A stretch of DNA of 64,000 nucleotides, from assembly GCA_016200485.1 (NCBI GenBank), contig JACQEP010000007.1, forward strand, positions 152,120-216,119, read 5' to 3'. Positions 56,022 to 64,000 of this stretch are shown here, one piece after another. Position numbers and translations under genes: made by a program. The stretch's first letter is position 1, and every line of letters begins with the position of its first letter. This stretch comes from Gammaproteobacteria bacterium. GTDB taxonomy: Bacteria > Pseudomonadota > Gammaproteobacteria > Tenderiales > Tenderiaceae. Below the pieces are notes generated by a model. It saw only the letters and a list, made by a program, of their open reading frames with translations. It was not told where the DNA came from and searched no databases.

Positions 56022-57770
56022 ATGCGCATCAAATCAGTGTCGACGGCGTCCGTATCCGTATTTTTAGCGGTTTTTCTTGTTATTTCAATGCTTTCCGGCT
56101 GTGCGGCAGTCCCGGCGCAGCACTCGGTTGCCGCTAATAATGTCGAAGATTTACCGGCCCCGGTGTTGCCCCCGTTGCCGAAAGTTGAGCTGACTGCAGA
56201 CCTGCTGGGAGATTTCCTGATCGCCGAGGTGGCGGTCCAGCGGGCCCAGTTTGAGGTCTCGGCCGGACTCTATAGCCGTCTGGCCAAACAGACCCGTGAC
56301 CCCCGGATTGCCGAACGAGCTACCCGTGTCGCCGTGTTCGCCCGCAATTATGAAGCGGCGCTGGAAACCGGTCAGTTGTGGGTGGAGCTTGATCCGGCCT
56401 CCATGGAGGGGCGACAGATTTTGACCGCCTTGCTGGTCAAAGCGGGCGATTACGACACAGCGTTAGGTCACCTTGAAGCCCTGCTCAAGGATGCCGAGGG
56501 TGATGACAGCCGTTACATGCTGATCATTCGCTTGTTGGGACGGGAGCAGGATAAAGACGGCGCACTGAAGGTCGTGGAGAAATTTCTGGCGCGTCACCCG
56601 CAGGATAGCGCCGGTCTTTACGCCTATGCGCAATTGGCGCTGCGTGATGGCAAGTTGGCTGAGGCCGAGCGAGTCATCGATCAATTGCTGCAATTGAAAC
56701 CCGATTGGCCGCAAGGCGTGGTGTTGCGCACGCGCGTGTTGCAGGCGACCAACCGTGAAAGCGAGGCGCTGACGTATCTTGGCAATGTCGTGCAACGGCA
56801 TAGTGATAGTATCGAATTGCGCGTTGCTTATGGCCGGATGTTGGTGGATGCCGGCCGCCCCGATGACGCATTGGTGCAATTTCAGCGGGCGTTGAAGCAG
56901 GATGCCGAAAATCAGGACATTCTGTTCGCGGCGGCGCTGGTTGCCTTGCGGGTTGAGAATATCGATCTGGCGCGTGATTATTTTCTCCGCTTGAACAAGA
57001 TGGGCGGTCGCATCGATGAGACCAGTTATTATCTCGGCCGCATCGACGAGGAAAAAGGCAAGCCCGAAGAGGCGATCCGTTGGTATGCCCAGGTTGAACA
57101 GGGCGAAAACTATTTAACCGCGCAGGTGCGGAGTGCTGTCTTGCGGGCGCGGCTGGGGGATATTGAGGATGCGCGTGCGCATCTGCATGCCATCGAAACC
57201 CGCAGCCCGGGGCAACGCCTGCGCATCTTCCTGGCCGAAGGTGAAATCCTGCGCGATCAGGGGCAGGATCAAGAGGCGCTGGTGGTATATAACAGTGGTC
57301 TGGAAGAAATTCCCGGTAATACCGAATTGCTCTATGCGCGAGCCATGGTGCAGGAAAAGCTCAATCGCATTGATTTGCTGGAACGCGATTTACTCACCAT
57401 ACTCGAACGCGAGCCGGATCATGTCGATGCGCTGAATTCGCTGGGTTATACCCTCGCCGATCGTACGACGCGTTATGAGGAAGCCTTGAATTACATCAAA
57501 CGTGCATTTGAGTTGCGTCCCAATGCCTCGCACATTCTCGATAGCATGGGTTGGGTGCAATATCGTCTTGGCCACACCGATGAGGCGATACAGTATTTGC
57601 GTCGCGCCATGGATGCCAACTACGATCCCGAAATCGCCGCCCATCTGGGCGAAGTGTTGTGGGTCAAGGGCGATCAAAAAGGTGCACGTTCTATCTGGGA
57701 TGAGGCCTTGCAGAAATCGCCGCAGAACAAGCTGCTGATGGATGCGATCCAGCGTTTGCAGCATAAGTGA
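56022..57770 (+). CDS. TPR-repeat lipoprotein
   Basis: ATG 56022 behind GGGAAGAGG gives 582 residues; the open frame upstream is not used. A lipoprotein signal (VFLAVFLVISMLSGC) leads to more than ten TPR-type repeats, for example YNSGLEEIPGNTELLYARAM and ALNYIKRAFELRPNASHILD. A protein of this kind regularly precedes lolB-ispE in gammaproteobacteria; it is an outer-membrane-associated scaffold of unknown partner. Confidence 0.88.
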   Translation: MRIKSVSTASVSVFLAVFLVISMLSGCAAVPAQHSVAANNVEDLPAPVLPPLPKVELTADLLGDFLIAEVAVQRAQFEVSAGLYSRLAKQTRDPRIAERATRVAVFARNYEAALETGQLWVELDPASMEGRQILTALLVKAGDYDTALGHLEALLKDAEGDDSRYMLIIRLLGREQDKDGALKVVEKFLARHPQDSAGLYAYAQLALRDGKLAEAERVIDQLLQLKPDWPQGVVLRTRVLQATNRESEALTYLGNVVQRHSDSIELRVAYGRMLVDAGRPDDALVQFQRALKQDAENQDILFAAALVALRVENIDLARDYFLRLNKMGGRIDETSYYLGRIDEEKGKPEEAIRWYAQVEQGENYLTAQVRSAVLRARLGDIEDARAHLHAIETRSPGQRLRIFLAEGEILRDQGQDQEALVVYNSGLEEIPGNTELLYARAMVQEKLNRIDLLERDLLTILEREPDHVDALNSLGYTLADRTTRYEEALNYIKRAFELRPNASHILDSMGWVQYRLGHTDEAIQYLRRAMDANYDPEIAAHLGEVLWVKGDQKGARSIWDEALQKSPQNKLLMDAIQRLQHK

Positions 57771-57779
57771 TTAACATCC

Positions 57780-57975
57780 AACGCGGAGACGCAAAGACGC
57801 AGAGAAAACCTTGTTAACCGCGAAGGACGCAAAGGAACATGAAGGAAATTATGTGGAATTTTCCCCTGCTGTCCATGATGCGCGGTATCGCCCTTGTTCG
57901 CGGTTTTCTTTGAGTATCTTTGCGTCCTTCGCGGTTAATTTTTATTTCTCCTCTGCGTCTTTGCGTCTCCGCGTT
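57780..57975. repeat. CGCAAAG-family long inverted repeat (copy 3)
   Basis: Same arms, inner pair and centre as 8806-9023: AACGCGGAGACGCAAAGACG, then CCGCGAAGGACGCAAAGGAA, then complements in reverse order. The homologous centre shows that the two are copies of one element, not chance palindromes. Confidence 0.88.
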
Positions 57976-58025
57976 GCGAGCGCATGGATGCGCGAGGTGG
58001 GGCAACGCAGGGAGTGGTTGCCGAG
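57973..58025. repeat. REP-like hairpin repeat supplying start region (copy 2)
   Basis: GTTGCGAGCGCATGGATGCG and the following 33 bp match 14606-14657 with few changes. It abuts the long inverted repeat and contains the lolB start codon. Confidence 0.8.
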
Positions 58026-58626
58026 ATTTTCTCACTTTTCCCGGATTTGGATCTTGACCCCCGCGGCGCTTTTGTCCGCCTGCGCAGTTTCCCCGCCCCA
58101 ATTCCAGATCGATACCACTCCGCAATGGCAAGCGCGTTTAGCGGAGCTTGAGGCCGTTGCGCGCTGGACGCTTAATGGTCGAGTGTCGATTTACGATGGT
58201 AAGCAGGCGTGGCACGCCAACCTGATATGGCAACAAGACGGATCGGCGTTCGATGTGCGTTTCAATGGGCCGTTGGCGTCAGGTGCCGTGCATCTCTTTG
58301 GTAATGAGACAGAAACCACGCTCCAGCTTCCCGATCAAGTGATGCATGTGGCGCCGACACCAGAGATGTTGTTGCAACGCGAGATAGGTCTGTGGCTGCC
58401 GGTTGGGCACTTGCAGTATTGGTTATTGAGCCGGCCCGATCCGGCGTATCCGCTAACGGGTGAGTGGGATCAAGCGGGACAGTTGGCGCGGATGACTCAA
58501 GATGGCTGGGAGATCGAATATCGTGAATACACGACCGCGACGAATCCCGTCTTGCCGCGTAAAATTGAAATCACCCATTCGCAATTACGTGTCAAAATCG
58601 TTATCGATCAGTGGCGGGTAGGATAA
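57988..58626 (+). CDS. lolB: Outer-membrane lipoprotein LolB
   Basis: ATG 57988 gives 212 residues, close to normal LolB. The signal peptide ([19 protein letters not shown], then [13 protein letters not shown]) ends in lipobox [24 protein letters not shown], the hydrophobic-loop region and [19 protein letters not shown] are LolB features. It inserts lipoproteins delivered by LolA into the outer membrane. The start codon and about 12 residues come from a dispersed repeat. ispE begins 4 bp later. Confidence 0.88.
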   Translation: MREVGQRREWLPRFSHFSRIWILTPAALLSACAVSPPQFQIDTTPQWQARLAELEAVARWTLNGRVSIYDGKQAWHANLIWQQDGSAFDVRFNGPLASGAVHLFGNETETTLQLPDQVMHVAPTPEMLLQREIGLWLPVGHLQYWLLSRPDPAYPLTGEWDQAGQLARMTQDGWEIEYREYTTATNPVLPRKIEITHSQLRVKIVIDQWRVG

Positions 58627-58630
58627 CCCT

Positions 58631-59515
58631 GTGTTGACTTCGAGCCATTGGCCGGCGCCGGCCAAGATCAATCTCTTTTTACATATCACCGGCCGCCGGG
58701 CGGACGGTTATCACCTGTTGCAAACCGTATTTCAGTTTCTGGATTACGGCGATGAGCTGGATTTTGAGCTGACTGGCGACGGTGCGCTGCAACGCCAGGG
58801 CGATGTCTTGTCCGGAGTGGTGCCAGAGCAGGATTTAATCCTGCGTGCCGCCCGCGCCTTGCAGCAAGCCACTGGCACTCAATTCGGGGCCGTGATTACC
58901 CTGCGTAAGCGTTTGCCCATGGGCGGCGGCCTGGGTGGCGGCAGTTCCGATGCCGCGACCACGCTGGTGGCGTTGAATCACCTGTGGCGGACCGGTTTAT
59001 CGCTCGACCAGCTGGCCGAGCTTGGTCTGCGCCTGGGGGCGGATGTGCCGGTCTTTGTCCGGGGTCAGGCTGCCTGGGCCGAGGGGGTGGGCGAGCTGCT
59101 TATGCCGCTGCCCGATCTGCCCACTCCTTGGTATTTGGTCATTGTCCCCGACTGCCAAGTCTCCACGGCGGAGATATTCTCAGCGCCGGAATTGACACGG
59201 GACGCGCAAGCCCTCAAAATACCGGCCTTTCTGCGCGGACAGGGGGGTAATGTCTGCGAGCCGGTGGTGCGTAGCCGCTACCCGGAAGTGGCGCAAGCCC
59301 TCGACTGGTTGTCCCAGTATGCCCCGGCGCGCATGAGCGGTACCGGCGCCTGTATTTTTGCGGCGTTTGAAACCGAGGCGCAGGCCCAGGCAATAGTTCG
59401 GCAGCTACCGGCCGCATGGCGGGGGTTTGTCGCCAAAGGATTAAATGAATCGCCCTTGCGGCGGCGCTTGGCGGTTGAGGCATCCTCCCGCGAGTGTATA
59501 AAGAGTTTGCGTTAG
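58631..59515 (+). CDS. ispE: 4-diphosphocytidyl-2-C-methyl-D-erythritol kinase
   Basis: 294 residues from GTG 58631. [20 protein letters not shown] at the N-terminus and GHMP ATP-loop [17 protein letters not shown] near 96. [12 protein letters not shown] is the third GHMP motif. Non-mevalonate isoprenoid synthesis. The order lolB-ispE-tRNA-prs is conserved. Confidence 0.95.
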   Translation: MLTSSHWPAPAKINLFLHITGRRADGYHLLQTVFQFLDYGDELDFELTGDGALQRQGDVLSGVVPEQDLILRAARALQQATGTQFGAVITLRKRLPMGGGLGGGSSDAATTLVALNHLWRTGLSLDQLAELGLRLGADVPVFVRGQAAWAEGVGELLMPLPDLPTPWYLVIVPDCQVSTAEIFSAPELTRDAQALKIPAFLRGQGGNVCEPVVRSRYPEVAQALDWLSQYAPARMSGTGACIFAAFETEAQAQAIVRQLPAAWRGFVAKGLNESPLRRRLAVEASSRECIKSLR

Positions 59516-59527
59516 CGGTTGCGATAC

Positions 59528-59602
59528 TGGGGTGTCGCCAAGCGGTAAGGCACTGGATTTTGATTCCAGCATTCCCAGGTTCGAATCCTGGCACCCCAGC
59601 CA
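59528..59602 (+). tRNA. tRNA-Gln (anticodon TTG)
   Basis: Acceptor TGGGGTG pairs with CACCCCA. The anticodon arm CTGGA-TTTTGAT-TCCAG shows TTG, the T-arm is CCCAG-GTTCGAAT-CCTGG-like, and CCA is encoded (75 nt). It lies between ispE and prs. Confidence 0.96.
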
Positions 59603-59627
59603 CTTATCCATCATAGTGAGGTGATGT

Positions 59628-60587
59628 GTGTCTGACAGCAAGATGATGGTATTCACGGGGAATGCCAACCCTCAGCTTGCCCAGGCCGTGGTTAAATATC
59701 TCGATACCGCGCTTGGCAAGGCGGTGGTCAGTCGCTTCAGTGACGGTGAAATACTGGTTGAGATCATGGAGAACGTGCGCGGACGCGACGTCTTCATCAT
59801 CCAGCCGACCTGTCGTCCCACCAACGACAATTTGATGGAGCTGTGCGTGATGATCGACGCCATGCGCCGGGCCTCTGCCGGACGCATCACTGCGGTCATC
59901 CCGTATTTTGGCTATTCACGCCAGGATCGACGGCCGCGTTCAGCGCGCGTTCCGATTACGGCACGTGTGGTGGCCGATATGCTGACGGTGAGCGGTGCCA
60001 ATCGCATCCTCACGGTGGATTTACATGCCGACCAGATTCAGGGCTTTTTTGATCTGCCGGTGGATAATATTTATGCCTCTCCGATATTGCTGGGCGACAT
60101 CTGGCGCCGCAAAGAGATGAATGAGCGGATGGTGGTGGTATCGCCGGATGTCGGTGGCGTGGTGCGGGCGCGAGCCCTGGCCAAGCGCCTTGACGATGCC
60201 GAGCTGGCCATCATCGACAAGCGCCGCCCGAAACCGAATGTGGCGCAAGTGATGAATATTATCGGCGAAGTCGAAGACCGCACCTGCGTGCTGATTGATG
60301 ACTTGGTCGATACCGCCGGTACTTTGTGTCAGGCGGCGAAGGCATTGAAAGAGAGTGGCGCCAAGAAAGTGGTGGCTTACTGTACGCATCCGGTGCTGTC
60401 CGGTGCGGCGGTGAGCAATCTTGAGGCCTCGGCGCTGGATGAATTGGTAGTGACCGATACCATTCCGCTGACGGCGGAAGCGATGGCCTGTTCGCGGATC
60501 CGGCAGTTGAGCCTGGCGGCATTATTGGGTGAAACCATTCGCCGTGTCAGCAACGAAGAGTCAGTGAGTTCACTGTTTGTTGAATGA
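59628..60587 (+). CDS. prs: Ribose-phosphate pyrophosphokinase
   Basis: 319 residues from GTG 59628 ([20 protein letters not shown]). PRPP motif [15 protein letters not shown] and the flexible catalytic loop [20 protein letters not shown] are present. It makes PRPP from ribose 5-phosphate and ATP for nucleotide, His and Trp synthesis. Confidence 0.97.
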   Translation: MSDSKMMVFTGNANPQLAQAVVKYLDTALGKAVVSRFSDGEILVEIMENVRGRDVFIIQPTCRPTNDNLMELCVMIDAMRRASAGRITAVIPYFGYSRQDRRPRSARVPITARVVADMLTVSGANRILTVDLHADQIQGFFDLPVDNIYASPILLGDIWRRKEMNERMVVVSPDVGGVVRARALAKRLDDAELAIIDKRRPKPNVAQVMNIIGEVEDRTCVLIDDLVDTAGTLCQAAKALKESGAKKVVAYCTHPVLSGAAVSNLEASALDELVVTDTIPLTAEAMACSRIRQLSLAALLGETIRRVSNEESVSSLFVE

Positions 60588-60597
60588 TTGTAATTAC

Positions 60598-60716
60598 TCA
60601 CCACAGAGGCACGGAGGGCACAGAGATTTTTTGTAATAGTGAATGAGTAGGTTGGTGTTGTGTATTAACACCGCTGAATATCACTTCTCTGTGTTCTTTG
60701 TATCTCTGTGGTGAAT
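60598..60716. repeat. CCACAGAG-family inverted repeat (copy 2)
   Basis: CTCACCACAGAGGCACGGAG on the left, TATCTCTGTGGTGAATAA on the right, with about 60 bp between. It fills the gap before rplY. Confidence 0.8.
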
Positions 60717-60826
60717 AAATATGTTAAAGAATTCAGGCTGTGTGGATGAGAGTCCGCAGCATTGAAAGGTTGCCAATACCTGGTCGCGGGTGAGGCGAAA
60801 TAGTTAAGCGTAATTTGGAGAAACTT

Positions 60827-61486
60827 ATGGGCGCTGTGAAAATTGTCGTAAATGCAGAAGCGCGCGCTGATGTGGGGAAGGGTGCGAGCCGCCGCCTGCG
60901 TCACGCCGGAAAAGTACCTGCCGTGTTGTACGGTGGTAACAAACAACCTGAGTCTGTGCTGCTCAGTCACAACGAAATGTTTTTGAAGGCAGATGACGAG
61001 GCGTTCTATTCCCACATTCTGACGATCAACGTCAAGGGTGCCACGCAAAAGGCAGTGGTCAAGGATGTGCAATGGCATCCCTACAAGCCCATCATCATGC
61101 ACATGGATTTTCTGCGTGTTGATGAAAGCACCGTCATCCGCATCCATGTGCCGGTTCACTTCGTGGGTGAAGACACCGCGCCGGGCGTTAAGGCCGGCGG
61201 TATCGTGTCGCACCAGATGACGAATGTTGAAGTCAGCTGTCAGGCTGGGAACTTGCCTGAATACCTGGTCGCTGATGTTTCCAAGCTGGAAGTCGGCGAA
61301 GCAGTGCATCTGGCCGACCTGAAACTACCAGCAGGCGTTGAAATTCCTGAACTGGCGCACGGTCCTGAGCATAACCTGTCGGTGGCGAGCATTGTGTTGC
61401 CACGTGCAGCGGTAGCAGAGGAAGAAGAAATAGCAGCACCTGAGGCCGAAGCGGCTGAGGGTGAGGAAGAAGGTAAGGCCGAGTAA
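60827..61486 (+). CDS. rplY: Ribosomal protein L25/Ctc, long form
   Basis: ATG 60827 behind TGGAGAAA gives 219 residues. The N-terminal L25 5S-rRNA-binding domain (ASRRLRHAGKVPAVLYGG, HPYKPIIMHMDFLRV) is followed by the TL5/Ctc C-terminal beta domain and an acidic tail (EEEEIAAPEAEAAEGEEEGK). It belongs to prs-rplY-pth-ychF. Confidence 0.94.
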   Translation: MGAVKIVVNAEARADVGKGASRRLRHAGKVPAVLYGGNKQPESVLLSHNEMFLKADDEAFYSHILTINVKGATQKAVVKDVQWHPYKPIIMHMDFLRVDESTVIRIHVPVHFVGEDTAPGVKAGGIVSHQMTNVEVSCQAGNLPEYLVADVSKLEVGEAVHLADLKLPAGVEIPELAHGPEHNLSVASIVLPRAAVAEEEEIAAPEAEAAEGEEEGKAE

Positions 61487-61509
61487 TTCCGGTCACCGTT
61501 CCTTCTGGG

Positions 61510-62106
61510 ATGGAAAAGCCGGCGTTGATGATCGAGATTGCTCTGATTGTGGGTCTGGGAAATCCAGGCGCGCAATATGAGCAGACCCGTCACAACGCCG
61601 GCTTTTGGTTTGTAGACGCCATTGCTCACGCGCATCGCGCCACTTTTCGCGGTGAGCCAAAGTTTGCGGGTGATATCGCCAAGATCACGCTGCAAGGTCG
61701 TGATGTCTGGTTACTCAAGCCCAATATCTTCATGAATCGCAGCGGCCAAGCCGTTGCCGCATTGTCACGGTTTTATAAAATCGCGCCCGAGCAAATCCTG
61801 GTGGTGCATGATGAGCTGGATCTTGATCCGGGTATTGCACGTCTCAAGCAAGGCGGTGGTCATGGTGGCCACAATGGATTGCGCGACATCGTGGCGCAAC
61901 TCGGCAGCAGTGAGTTCAAGCGCTTGCGGATTGGCATTGGCCGGCCGCCGGCGGGCCATGATGTCAGCAATTTTGTGCTGAGTCGCGCAGGCAGTGAAGA
62001 GCAGCGGCGGATGGACGATGCCATCGCTGCGGCGCAAGAGGTGGTGCCGTTAGTGATCGGCGGTGATTTTGAAAAGGCGATGAATCGTTTGAATGCGCGG
62101 AAGTAA
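61510..62106 (+). CDS. pth: Peptidyl-tRNA hydrolase
   Basis: 198 residues (192 from ATG 61528). VGLGNPGAQYEQTRHNAGF carries the catalytic His; KPNIFMNRSGQAV, VVHDELDLDPG and GGGHGGHNGLRDI are conserved. It recycles tRNA from dropped-off peptidyl-tRNA. 23 bp after rplY. Confidence 0.96.
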   Translation: MEKPALMIEIALIVGLGNPGAQYEQTRHNAGFWFVDAIAHAHRATFRGEPKFAGDIAKITLQGRDVWLLKPNIFMNRSGQAVAALSRFYKIAPEQILVVHDELDLDPGIARLKQGGGHGGHNGLRDIVAQLGSSEFKRLRIGIGRPPAGHDVSNFVLSRAGSEEQRRMDDAIAAAQEVVPLVIGGDFEKAMNRLNARK

Positions 62107-62111
62107 TATTG

Positions 62112-62208
62112 TTTACCACAGAGGCACAGAGTACACAGAGTTGTTCATAAGGTTCCTAGGCAGGATGGCACTTGCTAATCTCTGTGCCCAATGCACTTCG
62201 TGGGGCGG
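62112..62208. repeat. CCACAGAG-family repeat (degenerate copy 3)
   Basis: TTTACCACAGAGGCACAGAG on the left is intact; the right arm (AATCTCTGTGCCCAATGCAC, then TTCGTGGGG) has decayed. Confidence 0.65.
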
Positions 62209-62247
62209 CTCTGGTGAGCAGATAGGAAAATAATTTCGGAGGTTGCA

Positions 62248-63339
62248 ATGGGTATCAAATGCGGCATCGTCGGTCTGCCCAACGTCGGTAAATCGACACT
62301 GTTCAATGCGCTGACCAAGGCCGGCATCGAAGCGGCGAACTATCCGTTTTGTACCATTGAGCCGAATGTCGGCGTGGTAGGGGTGCCCGATCCGCGTCTG
62401 GACGCGTTGGCGAGCATCGTCAAGCCGCAGCGCGTGTTACCGACCACGATTGAATTCGTCGATATCGCCGGTTTGGTGGCAGGCGCCTCCAAAGGGGAAG
62501 GCCTGGGAAATCAATTCCTGGCCAATATCCGCGAGACCGATGCTATCGCCCACGTGGTGCGTTGTTTCAGCGATGACAATGTCGTTCACGTTGCCGGTAA
62601 AGTGTCGCCGCTGGATGATATTGAAGTCATCAATACTGAACTCGCTCTGGCCGATCTGGATAGCGTCGACAAGGCGATTCAGCGTCTGACTCGCACTGCC
62701 AAGGGCGGCGACAAAGAGGCCAAGGCCAGACTTGTCGCCTGTGAAAAAGTTCGGGTGGTGCTTGATCAGGGCAAACCTGCTCGCGCCGCCGGGCTCGATG
62801 CCGAAGAACGTGTTTTGTTGCGCGAGCTGCATCTGCTTACCATCAAGCCGACCATGTATATCGCCAACGTCGCCGACGATGGTTTTGAGAACAACCCCTA
62901 TCTCGACCAGGTGCGCAAACTGGCCGCAACTGAAGAGGCGATCGTGGTGCCGGTGTGCGCCGCGATCGAATCCGAGCTATCGGATCTGTCTGATGAGGAA
63001 AAGGTCGAATTCCTCAAAGAAATGGGGCTCGACGAGCCCGGTCTCAATCGCGTGATCCGCGCTGGGTACTCTCTGCTTGGGTTGCAGACTTACTTCACTG
63101 CCGGGGTCAAAGAAGTTCGCGCCTGGACCGTCAAGGTCGGTGCCACCGCCCCTCAGGCTGCCGGCGTCATCCACACCGACTTCGAACGGGGTTTTATTCG
63201 CGCCGAGGTTATTGCCTATGACGACTTCGTCAAATTCAAAGGTGAACAGGGCGCCAAGGATGCTGGCAAGTGGCGGTTGGAAGGTAAGGAATATATTGTC
63301 AAAGACGGGGATGTCATCCATTTCCGCTTTAACGTTTAG
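62248..63339 (+). CDS. ychF: YchF/OLA1-type ATPase
   Basis: 363 residues, ATG 62248 after CGGAGG. P-loop [10 protein letters not shown]3 [20 protein letters not shown] and a C-terminal TGS domain ([17 protein letters not shown]). YchF prefers ATP over GTP and associates with ribosomes. It ends the conserved prs-rplY-pth-ychF string. Confidence 0.97.
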   Translation: MGIKCGIVGLPNVGKSTLFNALTKAGIEAANYPFCTIEPNVGVVGVPDPRLDALASIVKPQRVLPTTIEFVDIAGLVAGASKGEGLGNQFLANIRETDAIAHVVRCFSDDNVVHVAGKVSPLDDIEVINTELALADLDSVDKAIQRLTRTAKGGDKEAKARLVACEKVRVVLDQGKPARAAGLDAEERVLLRELHLLTIKPTMYIANVADDGFENNPYLDQVRKLAATEEAIVVPVCAAIESELSDLSDEEKVEFLKEMGLDEPGLNRVIRAGYSLLGLQTYFTAGVKEVRAWTVKVGATAPQAAGVIHTDFERGFIRAEVIAYDDFVKFKGEQGAKDAGKWRLEGKEYIVKDGDVIHFRFNV

Positions 63340-63454
63340 TTGCAAACCTGTTGCGCCGAGCCAGGGTTTTATTAGCCTTGACAGGCGGGGGGATAACCCG
63401 GAAAATGCGCCTTCCCCTGCCCCAGGCGGGGCACCTGCGGTAAGTTCTTGAATT

Positions 63455-63531
63455 GGCTACGTAGCTCAGCAGGTTAGAGCACATCACTCATAATGATGGG
63501 GTCCCCTGTTCGATTCAGGGCGTAGCCACCA
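63455..63531 (+). tRNA. tRNA-Met (anticodon CAT, elongator)
   Basis: Acceptor GGCTACG pairs with CGTAGCC. Anticodon arm CATCA-CTCATAA-TGATG shows CAT, and the T-arm is CCCTG-TTCGATT-CAGGG. CCA is encoded (77 nt). The fully paired first acceptor position argues for elongator rather than initiator tRNA. Confidence 0.94.
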
Positions 63532-63561
63532 TATTCTCCATGTGTATCTCATGATACCTGC

Positions 63562-63585
63562 CGGAGCCGCCCTTGGCGGTGGCTC
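63562..63585 (+). terminator. Hairpin after tRNA-Met
   Basis: GGAGCCGCC and GGCGGTGGCTC pair with one bulge around CTT, about 30 bp after the tRNA. No T-run. Confidence 0.4.
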
Positions 63586-63601
63586 TGTATTCAATTGTGC
63601 A

Positions 63602-63629
63602 GTAGGGGCGATTCATGAATCGCCCCTGC
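63602..63629. repeat. GTAGGGGCGATTCATG palindrome (intergenic copy)
   Basis: A perfect-but-one 28-bp palindrome, the same unit as 14492-14519 with a single base change. Confidence 0.85.
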
Positions 63630-63866
63630 GTCGCGAAGCCTTGTTCGGCAGCGTTATCGCGGCTTATTAATCCCTCGGCTGAGTTGTTTGTTCCTCCTTG
63701 TTCAGCATACGGCTCGTACATCTCACACATTGCAACACTCATTTTGTCGTTGCAAAGCCTGTGTAGTCGTCTAGTTTTGGTAGTGGGTGGGAATTTCTTC
63801 TTAAACGAGTCTCGTATATTAGCCTGTGATTATGCGCTTCATGCGGCAGTGGTTGCGCCCGCTAAC
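63630..63866. other. Non-coding stretch, nothing recognised
   Basis: About 240 bp without a supportable gene or RNA. Weak attC-like fragments (CAGCGTTATCGCGGC near 63648; GCGCCCGCTAACG near 63856) are present but not paired convincingly. Confidence 0.4.
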
Positions 63867-64000
63867 GACGCTGTAGAAAAACCCCATTCTGAAAACCTGT
63901 TTCAGCTTTGGGTGGATTTTTTTCAAAACAAACCGTTGTCTTCATTTTCGGTTTCCTGTTTTTCTAAAATAATTTCATTGCAAACCTGCCTGATCTGGCA
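63867..64000. mobile_element. Left end of a possible MITE/IS, cut by window edge
   Basis: GACGCTGTAGAAAAACC matches the terminal repeat of the element at 28648 (GAGGCTGTAGAAAA) at 13 of 14 positions, and AAC precedes it in both places. The following A+T-rich DNA is non-coding as far as the window shows. Confidence 0.45.

Noticed and set aside
63515..63742. 75-codon minus-strand frame near the window end
   Set aside because: Runs through the tRNA-Met and a palindromic repeat; not a gene.

Overview
The window reads as chromosomal DNA of a gammaproteobacterium with moderate G+C, probably near the purple-sulfur/Chromatiales-like lineages (placement is inference). The basis is gene order: mreBCD-mrdA-rodA-mltB-rlpA-dacA-dat-ybeD-lipB-lipA divergent from gatCAB; hemA-prfA-prmC divergent from a TPR lipoprotein followed by lolB-ispE-tRNA(Gln)-prs-rplY-pth-ychF. 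A RegB/RegA redox two-component system and a PEP-CTERM protein gene behind a sigma-54-type promoter fit an environmental, biofilm-forming organism.

Layout. 0-6.7 kb: a truncated pteridine reductase, MidA-type methyltransferase, an HPP membrane protein, a flavoprotein, two small secreted proteins and a lone SIR2-like protein. 6.9-15.8 kb: tonB-exbB-exbD, regB-regA, then a tightly overlapping trio (TonB-dependent receptor, BNR/sialidase-fold protein with a CECC motif, thioredoxin-like protein), then a SET-domain gene. 15.9-19 kb: ybiT and rhlE. 19.2-20 kb: the PEP-CTERM gene. 20-24.8 kb: tyrosine/homogentisate catabolism (hppD, hmgA, fumarylacetoacetate hydrolase, maiA) plus a heme-oxygenase-like protein. 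24.9-27.8 kb: a LolA-like protein, HopJ, a YaiI-type protein, and an HTH-ATPase-STAS-like regulator preceded by three phased direct repeats.

27.9-31.2 kb is the clearest accessory stretch. Small minus-strand genes of unrelated function are each followed by an attC-like imperfect palindrome, with no integrase in the window. Two MITE-like elements with 3-bp target duplications are inserted there. This resembles a CALIN (an attC cassette cluster lacking an integron integrase). tex follows, then a locus with two paralogous micro-proteins of about 40 residues sharing a GWHxKHI C-terminus; the lipA 3' end has apparently been partly duplicated along with one of them.

34.8-63.5 kb is conserved housekeeping: lipoylation, peptidoglycan elongation and remodelling, indirect Gln-tRNA(Gln)/Asn-tRNA(Asn) formation, a diguanylate cyclase, heme/translation termination genes and the lolB-to-ychF block, with tRNA-Gln(TTG) and tRNA-Met(CAT).

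The genome carries several families of intergenic inverted repeats. In two places the same repeat supplies, in the same reading frame, the candidate start codon and first residues of an exported protein (the thioredoxin-like protein and LolB). No phage, CRISPR array, rRNA or complete autonomous IS was found. All family assignments come from reading motifs in the translations; no database search was run.
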